DNA of 64,000 bases from Vanilla planifolia (GCA_023846275.1 JAIUJO010000082.1:1244266-1308265); one strand, 5' to 3'. Counted from the stretch's first letter, positions 40,880 through 52,460 are shown. The notes: a model not told the origin generated them from the letters alone. Numbers and translations are program-made.

Positions 40880-42300
40880 AAGCATGTTTTTCTATTCTTT
40901 GATCACACCCTTTGGCACTACACAATGGCTCAAGTAGAAATTTCGAATAGCTATCAACACAGAATTGATCATAACAATCTTGCCCACCAAGGAAAGTCAC
41001 CTAATTCTCTATTTTGCAACTATTCCTTCACTCTTTCAATGATAAAATTGAAATCTCCCTTGCTTAGCAAACTTGCCAAAATGGGTACCCATAAAAAATT
41101 GAGATTTTCTAATTGGCTTGTATGAACTTTGCTAGCCACCATCTTTCTTCTCTTACCTAACATACCTTTACTAAAATAGACTTTAGATTTAGCAATATTT
41201 AACTTCAAACTATAGTGTTTATGTATTCTTCCATAATCTATCTCATAGGCCTAGGAACATCACATATGGTAGGTGCATATAACTGCACTTCATCAGCATA
41301 TAATAAGTGTGAAATGATAAGAGAGGTTGTCCCACAATTAAATCCCAACACTGTGATAACTTCATATTTCGTCACAAGGCAAGGCAAAATTCCAGATGTA
41401 ATAGTGAAGTAATAGGTGGCAATAGGCATCCTTTCCTTAACCCTCCAGTGGCTTAATTCCATAGAAGTCTGACCCCATTCAATAATACCTTAAGCCTCAG
41501 AGATGAGAAACAAACATTCACCTACTCACACCACACTACTAGAAAGCCTATGAAGTCATCATATCAATGACAAACTACAATCTTAGCTTATTAAATGCTT
41601 ATTCCATATCCACCTTAATTGCCATAAGACCCTCTCTAAATGTTGAAGAGTGAATCTAGGTTGCCATTTCTGAAGCAATAAAGATATTATTTGAGATAGA
41701 TCTACTTCACACAAATGCACCTTCTTTATTTACAATGACTCCCGATAAGACTTTCTTTAATCTTGCTACCATGATCTCTGCCAAAACCTTATGTACAACA
41801 TTAGAGAAGATTATAGGCCTAAACTATTCCATTCTATCGACACATCACACTTTCGGAATAAACACAATAAGGTTATCTTTCTAAGCTTTTGGCATCCATC
41901 TATCATGAAAAAAATTGTAGTACAAATCTAACAAAATCCTTGTAAGTAATTGCTCAGTATCTATGTACAAACTCTATTGTCACCCCATCCATCCCTGGTG
42001 CCTCGTTCTTCCTTATTGATCTGATAACACTCATGACTTTTTCCTTGATAACATACATGATAAACATTCCTTCCTATTCTCAATCAATACTTCTGTGTGG
42101 TTGGTATTGTAATGGAGGATGATAGATATTAGTATTGCAGCACTTCATCCAATAATGGTTAGCCAACAAACATTTTATATTCTCTGTAGAACTAACAACT
42201 TCCCTCTTATCATCCTTTAAATGTAATATGTGCTTGTACCTCCACTTAGAAGTTATAGTAGCATAGAACAACCTAGTGTTATAGTTCACCAATTGAGCCC
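40880..42300 (-). pseudogene. LINE B pre-RT linker and reverse transcriptase remnant
   Basis: Pieces in order: NYNTRLFYATITSKWRYKHI then LKDDKREVVSS (42,292-42,150; the GD.NT.FFH..T..RR..NRI..LK.. linker of plant LINEs); EAPGMDGVTIEFV (about 42,000; KAPGPDG); EGLMAIKVDMEQAFNKL-like motif A (about 41,600); GGLRKGCLLPPITS motif B (41,408-41,446); ISHLLYADEVQLYAPTI motif C with catalytic D-E instead of D-D (41,262-41,310); KLNIAKSKVYFSKGM (41,208-41,160); LWVPILASLLSKGDFNFIIE; and a thumb piece like SKAGKIVLINSVL (about 40,990). Because RT recurs in LINE A just downstream, two elements are present. Confidence 0.85.
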
Positions 42301-42699
42301 GTTGAACCTTTGCTCTTTACTACAGCACCTCCCCTCAAGTGAAATAACTTTATGAAAAGAAGAAACAAGATCTCAAAGTTGGATGTGCTCCTCATCATTT
42401 AGACCCATGTCAAAATACATGAATTGTAGCACTTGAATTTCATTTTCTAATACACCATACCTTTCGGTAAGATTGCACATCTATATCTTACTCCACCTTT
42501 CAAAGCAACTAATGATGTACAAAATCTCATACTTATCCTCTCCATAAGATTACCTCTAGCTGATTTATTCCATAAATTTGTACAACACCCATAGTCTAGG
42601 AAATCTAAGCTAAACACTCCCAAATTGATTTCTTCTTATAATGGCCATCCCCTATTATATACCCATCATAATGAACAAATGATAGCAATTTGATTCAAT

Positions 42700-43320
42700 T
42701 AGTTACAAATAAGATATTGTAGTTGTAGGAAAAGCCTAATCTCTTAGAGATTCATCAACACTATATCAAGCCTATATAATATTCTAGAACTTCCTTTACA
42801 TTGAACCACGTGTAGCTATTATCAATATATCCCAACACCATCAACTATAGTTCCTGCATGATCTTAGAAAATTCCTACTACGTAAGACTACACCCAATGC
42901 TCTTCTCCTCTTTTTCTCTGCTTGTGACACAATAACATTGAAATCCCTTACAACAAGCATGGGTTCCAAACATTTGGTCTAATCCTTTAGGATATCCCAT
43001 GCACCTCTCCACTTAGTTGGCTCCTTGGAAGCATACACAACACAACATTTTAGCACATGCATCCCCCATCCTTACCTGCACTACAAGCACTTACAATGAA
43101 AGCTTTATTACTTTTAGATCAAATTAGCTCTTCCAAAGAATCACTATACCTCAAGATAGTCTAATAGAAGGTTGCACCAAAAACTCCAATCTTCACAAAG
43201 CAATAAATCTACATTCTATTCCACTAAACTTCCCTACTTTTGTTTCAATAAGAGACACTATGATGATATCATGTGTTCTCACAAATCACTACACGCATCC
43301 CCTCGATTTCTTATCCTTTA
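42700..43320 (-). pseudogene. LINE B endonuclease domain remnant
   Basis: The - strand gives ASKEPTKWRGAWDILKD, then EPMLVVRDFNVIVSQAEKKR at 42,965-42,905. This is the GDFN signature of apurinic-like exo/endonuclease domains of L1 elements, with G changed to R. It is followed by a stretch reading DSYTWFNVKEV (about 42,790), matching the YTW.N......I..RLDR C-terminal block. The domain nicks the target DNA in the family. The N-terminal half (to about 43,320) is only weakly recognisable. Confidence 0.7.
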
Positions 43321-43639
43321 TTCCACAAATATTCTATATAGCAAAAATGATCATCTATGATGATATGAAAGCATTCCACCAACAACACCTTGACATAAAT
43401 CAAGGCTTGCTTTGAATCCCAACAATTTTCTCCAACTATTATAATATTTAAAAGGATTTTGAACTACCCAGTAAATGGATCTCCTCCTAGCTGACCAAGG
43501 ACATTCCTCTATTTCCCCTCCCCCCTTCAATAGCACCCAGCATCCCCTACTAGTAACACCAAGCATCCTAAGGCAATAGTAGTTGTAGCTCCTTTTCCTA
43601 CACTTATCTAATTTGCCTTCCAAGCATTCCACTTTAAAA

Positions 43640-44520
43640 AGGTTCTAACCACATAGTTTCACATATCCTACCGAGCATTACATAGCAGTAGTGCTTATCA
43701 TTGTAAGGGCTTCACCATACCTAATCAAACCCTCCACCCAATTGCAAAGATTAGCAGCAGCTTGTCTTGTCACGTTGCACTTCAATTTGTTTCCAAAATT
43801 GCCCTTGACACCAAATCTACTATGTCCCAATTCATTCTTATGCATAACATTTTTTGGAATCATCGTACAACAATTCACGTGCCATAATGCATGCCATCAA
43901 CACCTCTCTATTAGGAGTTTATCACCCATCAAAACTCTTACCTGTAGCACCCAAATCATACAACACTTAGTATGCTACACAACACCTCTTCAGTAACTCT
44001 CTAGTAGTAGTTCAACTCTTAAAAAAGTGCCAACCTACATCAAGGATTTCATAATGCTAGCAACTTGCCTGATCTTTTTGGAAGTCAACAAGATTCTAAA
44101 ATTTCCCTTGGCACCATATCTCTTGAGCATCCAACCATTTTTACATGTCCCAAATTCTGAACACATCATAAGATAGTTATCATGCCATAAGACACCTTTC
44201 TACCATCTCCTTACCAGGACCTTGTCACCCAACAAAATGCTAGCTTGTAGCATCCAGTTCTCATAGCAATTACCTATTCACATTGCACCTCCAATATTTC
44301 TCCAATAGCATCATGTCACTCAATAAAAGGCCATCCTGTAGCACCAATTTCAAATCATTGTTGTCGTTATGCGTACATTTAACATAGCTAAATCCCATTG
44401 TTGCATCCCCAGCCATTCCTCTCTTTTTCAAATCCTCTACCCAGCTAAATGGAGCACCAACAGCTTGCCACCCCACATAATTATTTTTTAGTAGACAGCT
44501 CATCTTGGATTCAAGCATAT
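43640..44520 (-). repeat. Degenerate ~305-bp tandem repeat inside LINE B linker
   Basis: On the + strand, tatcacccatcaaaactctt (43,919) pairs with tgtcacccaacaaaatgcta (44,225). Likewise aaattgcccttgacaccaaa (43,796) pairs with aaatttcccttggcaccata (44,100). Both offsets are about 305 bp. A shorter third piece, tgtcactcaataaaaggcca, lies at 44,310. The block sits between ORF1 and the endonuclease. No domain is recognised in any frame. Confidence 0.55.
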
Positions 44521-45560
44521 TTCTAAAATTTCACTTTGCATGTTATCCATTCTATTCCTAGTCATTATTACATCTAGAATTCCATAGTCTCTTTATACAA
44601 TAATTAACATGTCCTCAAGCAGCTCTTTTGCATATTATCTCAAAGAATTTCTAGCAGCCATTTTAACAATTACAAGAAAATTTCCCTACCTTCCCTACCT
44701 ATAGTTTCGAGTTCATAGCAACACACCTTCTAAACCAACAATTCTTCCATTCCCTAGACATTCTTTTCTTCTACTCACCTTCCTTTACATTCTTGTGGTA
44801 GTACTCTTTATGAATCCCTATCATCATCCTTTAGTTTAAAGCATCTTGTGACCAATCCCAAGCCACCTTCTTGCACCTACCCATTTAAGCCAAAAGAATA
44901 CTCTAGCATTTTGTAGATCACACAAAATAACACACTAAGAATCATGTTTACATTCCATGCAACTCTTATTATACCTTACAACTCAATAGGACATCATCAA
45001 ATACATTTTATTTTGATTGCTACAACCCATCAACTACATCTGAGAGGACCTCTTCTCTTTCCTTTTTATTTTGTAAAAATACCATGGCTTGGACCTCTCC
45101 CATGTGTGCCTTTATCCTACTACCATCTCCCCTTCTTAATTGTATCCTCTTTCCGAGACATCTCCTCAAGTTGTCCCCTTTTGGTATTTTGAGTAATCTA
45201 AATCATAGCCTTCTTTTCCAATGCATCCTTTGTGGTCCACACTTACCTAAAAGGTTCTTTATCCCCTATATTCGTGGCACTTCTATGCCTACTTGAGAAC
45301 CTGTTAATTCCACCATTATTTTCAACACCATTGGCCTCCCTTTGAGAGTTTTGAATAGCTACAGTTTTGAAAAACCTTTCATTCATTAGCATGGCAGCCC
45401 TCCTTTTTCTTGGTTGCAGGACTATTCAAGAGACTAACCCTTTCCTTGCTTCGGAGTCTTAATCTTATTGCATTCTTTATTCTTTATCTTCTTGACTGCC
45501 TTGAGTTGATTTTATCATTCTCATCATTCTTGCTTACGACATTCTCCACCATTTCACCTA
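44520..45560 (-). other. LINE B region between ORF1 knuckle and repeat block, no domain recognised
   Basis: In the LINE orientation this follows the CCHC knuckle and starts with a basic stretch (KINSRQSRR, LRLRSKERVSLL, TKKKEG), as ORF1 C-termini often do. After that no conserved motif is visible and stops occur in all frames. It is likely the ORF1 tail plus the inter-ORF region. Confidence 0.45.
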
Positions 45561-46853
45561 TCAAATAAATAAGTTTCTCACTAGTGGAGCATTACTCCAT
45601 GTAATGGCTAACATGGTCACATGTAAAGCACATCTGAGAAAGTCCATCATAGTCAAATGATTGGAAAGTTCTTCCCAATAGTCTGTTAAGCTATATTCCT
45701 AGCTTCGAAGGTTTTGATAGGTGCATCCTCACATATGCCCCTTGCGTGAGATGATTACAAATTAATGATCTAGCCATAAAGTAAGAAGGCCTCTCCAATG
45801 GCTTTGGTAATGTGCAAGATATTTTTCATATCCTCGTGCAACAACAAAAGCGTAAGGAATCTAACCGACATTGGGGCATAGATCATTGTCATGGCACTCG
45901 ACCTAAACTTAGGGGGTTCATACTTCTAATCCCATAGTTTTCCCAGCAACCTGTGAAGGTCCCCCAAGTCACACTATTTTCTATCCTCAACATAATAAAA
46001 ATATAGACAAAAGCTGCCAGATGAGAAATCAAGTATTCTAAAATTTTTAAAATTCCTCCACATACGTTGTAGAAGATTCACAACAATTTATAATGGGAGA
46101 TTGTTGCGATAAACTCGTCCCACAAGTTCAAACAGATGAAACTCCTTATACCTACTATATGCTGAATCTAACATAATTATCTCATCCTAGATAACATAAT
46201 CCACCATCTTTGTAGTAGCTTCTTTAACATTTACATATGAGGTCCATACAATAGTTGCAATTTTTACTTGATTGGAAACTATTTGGTTATTAAAACATTT
46301 TTGAAGCTTACTTTGATAGATATTTCCTTTTTTCCCCCACCAACATACCCCAATTCTTACATGACATAATCCATCCCCACTTTGTTCTGGCCTTGATTTG
46401 TTGAAATGTGCTGAACATTCCCACATTTTGGGCCATCATTCAACTTACATCGGGTCGTCCATTCCATCTCCTCACACCTCCCATCCACACTTTCAATATT
46501 TCCCAGCACTACTACTCCCTCATTCCTATAATTCATTCTCTCTCTACTACCAATTGTTATTCAATATGGTTTGCCCACATTTACATCCTTTCCTATGTAA
46601 GAGTTGATCTCATGCACCTCTCTAGCAGTTTCTATTCCTATGCCAATCTCAATTCTGTAGAATTTGCCAATATATCACTTTCATTCAACTCCACACCCAG
46701 CTCACCTCCAATTATAGAGACAACCAGCACGACATCTCTGTTCACTGAATATACATTGTTGCTACATTTTTCCACTAGCATTTCATTTGCATTGGGAATA
46801 CATGTTTGCAACCTTTCCCTTTATCGCTATTTTTTCTTAATTTACTCTTAGAC
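45560..46853 (-). pseudogene. LINE B ORF1 remnant: DUF4283-like region and CCHC knuckle
   Basis: The likely start is MSKSKLRKNSDKGKG at 46,853. A DUF4283-like part reads FHLFELVGRVYRNNLPLSIV...LLQRMWRNFKNFRILDFSSG (46,150-46,010), then VRFLTLLLLHEDMKNIL, ITKAIGEAF, and AYVRMHLSKPSK (46,000-45,700). A knuckle reads YDGLSQMCFTCDHVSHYME (45,645-45,590), a C-x2-C-x4-H-x4-C frame whose last Cys position is now a stop. In plant L1 elements this ORF1 protein binds the element RNA. It is broken by several stops and frame changes. An antisense ORF of 147 codons at 46,408-46,851 is only a shadow of it. Confidence 0.75.
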
Positions 46854-46917
46854 ATCCTACTTATTTCAAAACTCTATTCTAGTAATTCCCAACAACACAA
46901 CACACAACCTTGGAATT

Positions 46918-47295
46918 AAGTGGGTGACTAAAGGACAACAAAGTAGGAGTAATAGTAAAACACTTACAACAGATATTTCAAACACTTCTAGTAGTAGCTA
47001 CAAAACATTTCACATAGTAGTACAGCTAGAAGTACTTGACAACAATATGAAATATCAAATTTTGTGTGTAGAGATGACCTTAAAAATTGAAATACCTCAT
47101 CGTTGCTGTAGCGAAGAGTAGAAAGAAATGTTGCACAAGACATCAAAACCCAATCGCATAACTACCATCAAAGTGTCAAATTTGAGTTACACATTTGCCC
47201 AAGTGAAACACAAACTTTTTATAGTCAGTCATCCTCCACGAGTTTCACATAAGACCTCTACCACTTGTAGTTCTTTGAAGGACATAAAAAACTCA
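46918..47295 (+). pseudogene. 18S rRNA pseudogene, 3' part, resuming after the LINE block
   Basis: The sequence gactaaaggacaacaaag (46,927) reads as decayed ACTTAAAGGAATTGACGG, followed by the aacacttac/AACTTACC piece, agctac, gaagtacttgacaacaata (18S GAAGTTTGAGGCAATAACA), ttgaaatacctcatcgt (18S TTGAAATTTCATCGT; 47,089), gagttacacatttgcccaag (18S GACTACGTCCCTGCCCTTTG; about 47,180), and a weak match to the 3' end near 47,250-47,295. The pieces are in the right order but the segment is much shorter than the roughly 650 nt expected, so several internal deletions are inferred. Position between the LINE block and 26S supports the call. Confidence 0.65.
46925..46950 (+). other. 18S target copy at the 5' side of LINE B
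   Basis: The stretch gactaaaggacaacaaagta corresponds to the same part of 18S (AACTTAAAGGAATTGACGGA) that ends the 18S 5' part at 38,226-38,262. It is the partner of that junction and a candidate target-site duplication flanking the A/B LINE block. Confidence 0.45.
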
Positions 47296-47917
47296 AATTG
47301 AATTACTATGCATATGTGCATCTGCAATGTGAGCTCTCTTCCATGTGTCATGTGCTTTGGTCCATGCATCGTGTGGTACACATCATGCCTCTGCCGTTCA
47401 TGCCCTCCTTTGTAGCTGGCAACACAAAATTTGAAATCGCAAACATATGTGCCACTATAGAATAGTTTGCTTCTCACTACCTAAAGGGTCCTGTCTACCT
47501 CAGAAGGCATCCCTTTGCATTCTCGTGCGATCAGACATGTTCAAACTTCATGCACCTCCTTGCACAATGATATAGACTACACATTGTGAATGTTACAATC
47601 CTCTAGACCATCATTTTTAAATTTCACTTTGTGCCCAAGAATGAAAGCCAAGTGCATTCATGCAATGGTGTCATGTGACCAATCACTCCTTATGAAATCT
47701 AAGAGTTCCAACTTTAGGTCTTGGCCTCTACTTGGAGGTGATCATTGGAACTTAGTGTAATGGCTTGACATGTTGAAACATTGGGTGTGCGTTGACTCTT
47801 AAAGCAATAAGAGGTTGAGACCAAGGAGTGTTATGTTGTTGTTCAGTAGGAATTGATGTTGCAATATGGAAAAAGATGCCCTTCAAAAATACAAAACCAT
47901 GCTCCAAAAAGTGGAAT
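47296..47917 (+). other. ITS1 - 5.8S - ITS2 remnant region
   Basis: The region lies between the 18S 3' remnant and a firm 26S start, so it must derive from the internal spacers and 5.8S. The best 5.8S candidate is 47,400-47,512: tttgaaatcgcaaacat with tgtgcc matches TTTGAACGCAAGTTGCGCC, and aaagggtcctgtctacctc matches the 5.8S 3' end GAGGGCACGTCTGCCTGGG. A second, weaker placement at 47,225-47,405 was considered. The remaining ~400 bp to 47,917 would be ITS2. No gene can be functional here. Confidence 0.4.
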
Positions 47918-50695
47918 TGTGACCACATGTTAGGTGAAGCTGTTTACTAACATTATGCATACAAATTAGAGGTGAATTATCTTACATGGATTCCCTTAAT
48001 GACAACAAGCAAAATAGGACAAGATAAAGGCAAAAATTGGGCATCCTAAATTCTTGTAATATGGACTACCATCCTAAATGATGGGTCAAGATCAAGTCCC
48101 TTCAAATCGGACACCAAAGATGATGAAAGCCTCATTCACTAGTACTCTGTTACTACACAAGTTGTAATAAAAAGTTAAGTTGTTTTAAATGCAACCAAAA
48201 TTTTATAGTAAATTTTATCCAAGGAAAAATAATTGTAAAAGTATAACAACAAACAAGTACCATGAGGGTAAGATGAAAGGCCTTTGAAAAGTGAGTGAGT
48301 GAGTGCTTCAGATTTTCTTGAGGGAAGCAAATTTTGGCTAGAAATGTGCCTCAAGTTGATATATATTGTCATCAAATGGTTTGTTGCACGGCTTGAGGAT
48401 GGGACAATCTTCAGCCATCGTAGTGTTAAGAGAACGGTCAAATGTCACCCATGGAGAAATAATCATCATTATTAGTCACAGTGCTCAACCATCAAGGCAT
48501 GCCATGGAAGCACCATGTGCATTGGTAATGACCGATATGCTCTACGTTTGACATGTATTTAAACACATACCAACGAGTTAGACAAGCTTGTGAGTCGATG
48601 GATGAGCAAGCCTCGAAGATGCAAAGAAGCCAATTCATTGGTTCATTGTTGGATGGGTGACATGCTAACTCACTCAACTCTTCTAGGAAGAGTTCAAGTG
48701 AGAGCAAGCTTCTCAAGACTCTAAAGATGGTAAACTACTCCTGAGTGGCATGAAACATGAAAAAATTGTTGTGGAGGCTAATCGAACCATCTAGTAGTTG
48801 GTTCCCTTTAATGTTTTTCTCACGATACTTAGAGCCACATTCGAATTTTTTTTTGGTAAAGTGAAGCATTAGAGGCATCAGGGCACAATACTCTTAAAGT
48901 TTTTTCAAACTTTATATAGCTAGGAAGGTCAGACTACTTTGATGAGTTTAGCTAAGGAATCAAAGCTACGTGTGGAACATTCTTGGTAGTAGAACTATTG
49001 ATATGAGATGAACTAAAAGCTTGATCATAGTGTTCTATTATAGACTATCCTAGAGCTCACAAAGGGTGTTGGTTAATTAAGATAGTAGGTCATGGAAGTC
49101 AAAATCCCCAAAGAAGAGCATAACACAACAACTACCAAATTAACTTATCTCAAAAATTGATGGCATTTAAGCTCGTGATACACACTTGGTCAACAGTGCA
49201 ATCTAATGACTAGATGAGCTTTAGGGTGCAAAGGTCACTATAAATGTAGGGTGTGACCCCAAGCAGAGCATCTACTAGTAGAGATTTTTGTGGTAGTAGA
49301 AAATTTTGAAATGATAATTTTGAAGGCCAAAGGATGGAAAGGTACCATGTGAAGGAGACATACATACACATGGCATGTGAAGGACAGTTACACATGGGAT
49401 AGTAAACCTTACAAGACGTGGGAAACCCATTTAAGAGTGCCATTTGGCAAGAGCTTCAAAGGGACGTTGAGTTAAAATTCTCAATCCAAAATGCAGAGTT
49501 CAATGGCAACATCAAGTAGTCTGAAGAAATTGATAAGTGACTCAAGAAGAGCCATTTTTTTGCTTAAGGTCCTATCCACCTTAAAAATAGCTTAACTAAT
49601 AGTAGGACCAATAAATTGAAAATGCACCACATAATGGGTACTGTTAGATGTACACCTTATGACATTTTAAAATCTATTTGGTTGAGTGTCTTCTACACCC
49701 ACTCGTACTCATAACCATATGAAATCTCTATGGCAAACAACCTCTAGTGGATGTCGTAATGTTCTCTAGGCAAGTTGATCAAATTGATTCATGATTTTGA
49801 CAAAGTGATAGACTCTAGAGGGCTTGCATATGGTTTTTAGTTCCTTAACCATTGAGTATCAGTGGATTACTTGACTAGTTGTGTGGCAAGAGTGAGTTGA
49901 TGTGGATTGGCTAAGGAATGAATTATGCCAGACCCTTGTAGGTGTCCTCACAAAAAAGTTGAATAATCAGTTCAAAATTGGCACAAACTTGGGTAATCTA
50001 ATTATTAAACTAAATCATAGCATTCTGATGGTCCTCAAGGATGCTCATGCAATGTGATTTCTACCTAATGCACTAAATGTCAATGTTAAGAATTTCAACA
50101 AGTGTGGGCACATGGTTTGAGTAACCAAAACATCATTAAAGTGGCCAAATGTCTCATCATCTATATAGTGTTTTACATGAATGGATTAATGAGATTCCTA
50201 CGATTCCTTTCTTCTATCCAATGAAACCACAAGGGATCGGGCTTGGCAAAATCAATGTAAAAAGAAGACCATGTTGACCTCAACTCTACTTTGACTTTAT
50301 GAAATGAAATAGGAGGAGTAACATTAGTGGGAGTTAGCATGCCAATTTCATTAAAATATTACTACTTTTAATGTCACTTTACTAATTAAATGGGACAGAG
50401 GTGGGGCCAAAGTCCTCTTTTTGGCTCCACATTTTGCCTCAATGGGGTCACCAAGGTACAAGACATTATCAGATTAGGAGTTTGGCTAGGGTGGCATAGC
50501 TATTAAAAGATAACATAGGTGTCCTAAGTTGAGCTTAATAAGAAGTGTAACCTTGCAAGGAACAAAAAGGAAAAACGTCATTGGATTCTTCTTTTCAACA
50601 CGCATACAAACCATTAAAAGATGGTCTATCAATCATTTGAGCTTTCTAAATTTTAAGCTAGCAGTATTGGAAAAGTTACCAGAGGGATAACTCAC
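47918..50695 (+). pseudogene. 26S rRNA pseudogene, 5' end to about five sixths, unit 2
   Basis: It starts at tgtgaccacatgttagg (26S 5' end TGCGACCCCAGGTCAGG) and continues with cttacatggattcccttaat, caagtaccatgagggtaaga, gaaagatggtaaactactcc, atcgaaccatctagtagttg, gctcacaaagggtgttggtt, aaggtaccatgtgaagg, cactcgtactcataaccata, gatggtcctcaaggatgctc, tttgagtaaccaaaacatca and agggataactcactg, where it breaks off in the peptidyl-transferase region. About 2.78 kb is present, nearly colinear with the gene, with small deletions (one of about 60 nt near 48,783). CpG loss is pervasive. It is followed directly by a second, overlapping 26S fragment. Confidence 0.92.
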
Positions 50696-50719
50696 TGATT
50701 GTGAATATGAGATGTGTAT

Positions 50720-52275
50720 AGACCATAACAGACCAACTAGTTGGAATGCACTACATGTTGAGCAATGCATGATGTGCCCCAAAAGACCCTTGAAAATGTG
50801 GATGGTTAAATTCTTTCCAAGACCGATCATACTAGTAAATGTACAAGGTCTCCAAAGTGAATAGGCTTTGGTCAATAAAATAATGTAAGTAACGAAAGTC
50901 AACAAAATGGATCAATAACTTTGAGAAAATGATTGACTAAAAGAGTTGAGAACGAATGTCCTAATTTAGAACTCACCAACTATTAGTAGACTTATTGAGT
51001 TGCTCACATTGTTGAAGTGGGTCAACATTTATTTGTTGGGTTATAAATTAAAAGCAGCCTCCATGGGAGCCTTCCCAAGGTGTTAAAGAATTCACTCAAA
51101 ATTTGCATGGGCATAAGGAATCTAATTGAATAATTGAAACAAATCATTGTGATAATCCTCAAGGATGCTCATGTAATGTGATTTCTATCTAATGCTTTCA
51201 ATGTCAAAATAAAGAAATTTGAACAAGTGTTAGCTATGACTTTCTTAGGGTTGCTAATGCCTGATCATCTAATTACTAACACATATGAATGGATTATTAA
51301 GATTTTTACTATCCCTATTTGTTATCCAACGAACCATAGCTATGGGAATCGGCTTCATAGAATCAATAAGGAATGGAGTCCTTATTAAGCTTTACTATTG
51401 TCCAACTTTGTGAATTGACTTGAGAGGTGTATCACAAGTAGGAGTTGGCATGCCAGTGAAATTGAAATACCATTACTTTTATTGTTATTTTACTTATTCC
51501 AAGACATGAAGGTGAGCCCAACCCTTTCTTTTGGCTCTAAGTCACACCTAATTAGTTAAACAGGGCATAACATATTCTTAAGTAAGGGGTTTGGTTTGGG
51601 CTACGTATTGGTTAAAAGAAAAAAATAATGCCCTAAGATAACCTTAACAAGAATAGAGATCTCATGTGAAACAAAAGTGTAAAAGCTCGTTTGATTCAAA
51701 TATCCACTGCAAATAAGAGCTTAGAAAGTGCCTCCTTTCGATCCTTTAAGCTTTCAATGTTTGAAGCTAAAGGTGTTAAAAAAGTTACTATAGGGTTAAC
51801 TAGCTTGTGGTAGCCAGGCATTAATAGTGACATTATTTTTTGATCCTTTGATGTCAGCTCTTCTTATAATTATGAAGAAAAATACACCAATTGCTGGATT
51901 GTACAAACCTTAATAAGAAAAATGAATTGGGTTTAAATTGTTGCAAGATATGTTGATTTTTTTCTATTAATGAATGTGTACTTCATTATAATTAAAACAA
52001 GTATGAGGAGAACCTTTGATTCGTAGGCATGTTGTTCACTTGTTAAATAATAATAGAGGCTTTTCAAGCCAAGGGCACATCTCCATAAGTTGTCTTAGCA
52101 TCAAAGAACGATAGATGGCATGGGCACTATAAGAAGTCACAGCTAAGTGTGAACGATGTGTAGAATCCTTTATAGATAACTTAAAGTTTTATTGAGGTAT
52201 TGCAAGTTGCAAAGTCACCTTACTAACATTATCTATCGGAAGATTCATCTCTTTGGAGACATAGACATCATAAGC
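50720..52275 (+). pseudogene. Second 26S rRNA pseudogene fragment, 3' half, tandem partial duplication
   Basis: After the break at about 50,700 the text steps back in 26S by roughly 1 kb. Compare agacccttgaaaatgtggat (50,788), corresponding to GGCCCTTGAAAATCCGGAGG, and gataatcctcaaggatgctc (51,151), already seen as gatggtcctcaaggatgctc at 50,027. The offset is about 1,124 bp. It then runs to the 26S 3' end: agggttaactagcttgtggt (51,791), ttttttgatcctttgatgtc (51,835), agtatgaggagaacctttga near 52,000 (decayed sarcin-ricin loop) and gtagaatcctttatagataa (52,160), ending near 52,275. So the 26S of this unit is partly duplicated in tandem. Confidence 0.9.
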
Positions 52276-52324
52276 ATTTCAAACCCCTTGCTCACCTACT
52301 TATCTTTCTTTACATGCTCTATTT

Positions 52325-52460
52325 ATTGAGATAATTGTTGTGGTACTTCTTATAATGCTTATTGAAGTATCTATTATGACACTTATTATAACACCTATTG
52401 TAGTACTTATTACGACACTTTTGCTATACTTATTGTGATACTTCGTACAGTACTAGGGGT
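52325..52460 (+). repeat. Short-word repeat just after the 26S end, unit 2
   Basis: Five to six variants of a 19-22 bp word such as ttattgaagtatctattatg / tattgtagtacttattacga run in tandem directly after 26S. The block corresponds in position and composition to 33,945-34,045 of the other unit. Confidence 0.65.

Larger units (their letters stand above)
40870..46920 (-). mobile_element. LINE B: L1-type element lacking its 3' part, ORF1 to RT thumb
   Basis: On the - strand this element reads from a likely ORF1 start at 46,853 through a DUF4283-like region, CCHC knuckle, a long linker, endonuclease, pre-RT linker and RT. It stops in the RT thumb at about 40,870, where LINE A begins. It therefore lacks zf-RVT, RNase H and 3' UTR. 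Its 5' side (46,853-46,920) abuts decayed 18S sequence. It is the better-preserved copy at the protein level, with several runs of 20-60 clean residues, but stops and frameshifts are present in every domain. Confidence 0.8.

Noticed and set aside
46408-46851. Longest open frame of the window, 147 codons on the + strand
   Set aside because: It lies antisense to the LINE B ORF1 remnant, is rich in Ser/His/Pro/Leu as antisense shadows of AT-poor patches often are, and matches no family.
47225-47405. Alternative placement of 5.8S rRNA
   Set aside because: It needs several insertions and overlaps the better 18S 3'-end alignment. The 47,400-47,512 placement fits the order and the 5.8S 3' end better, though it too is weak.
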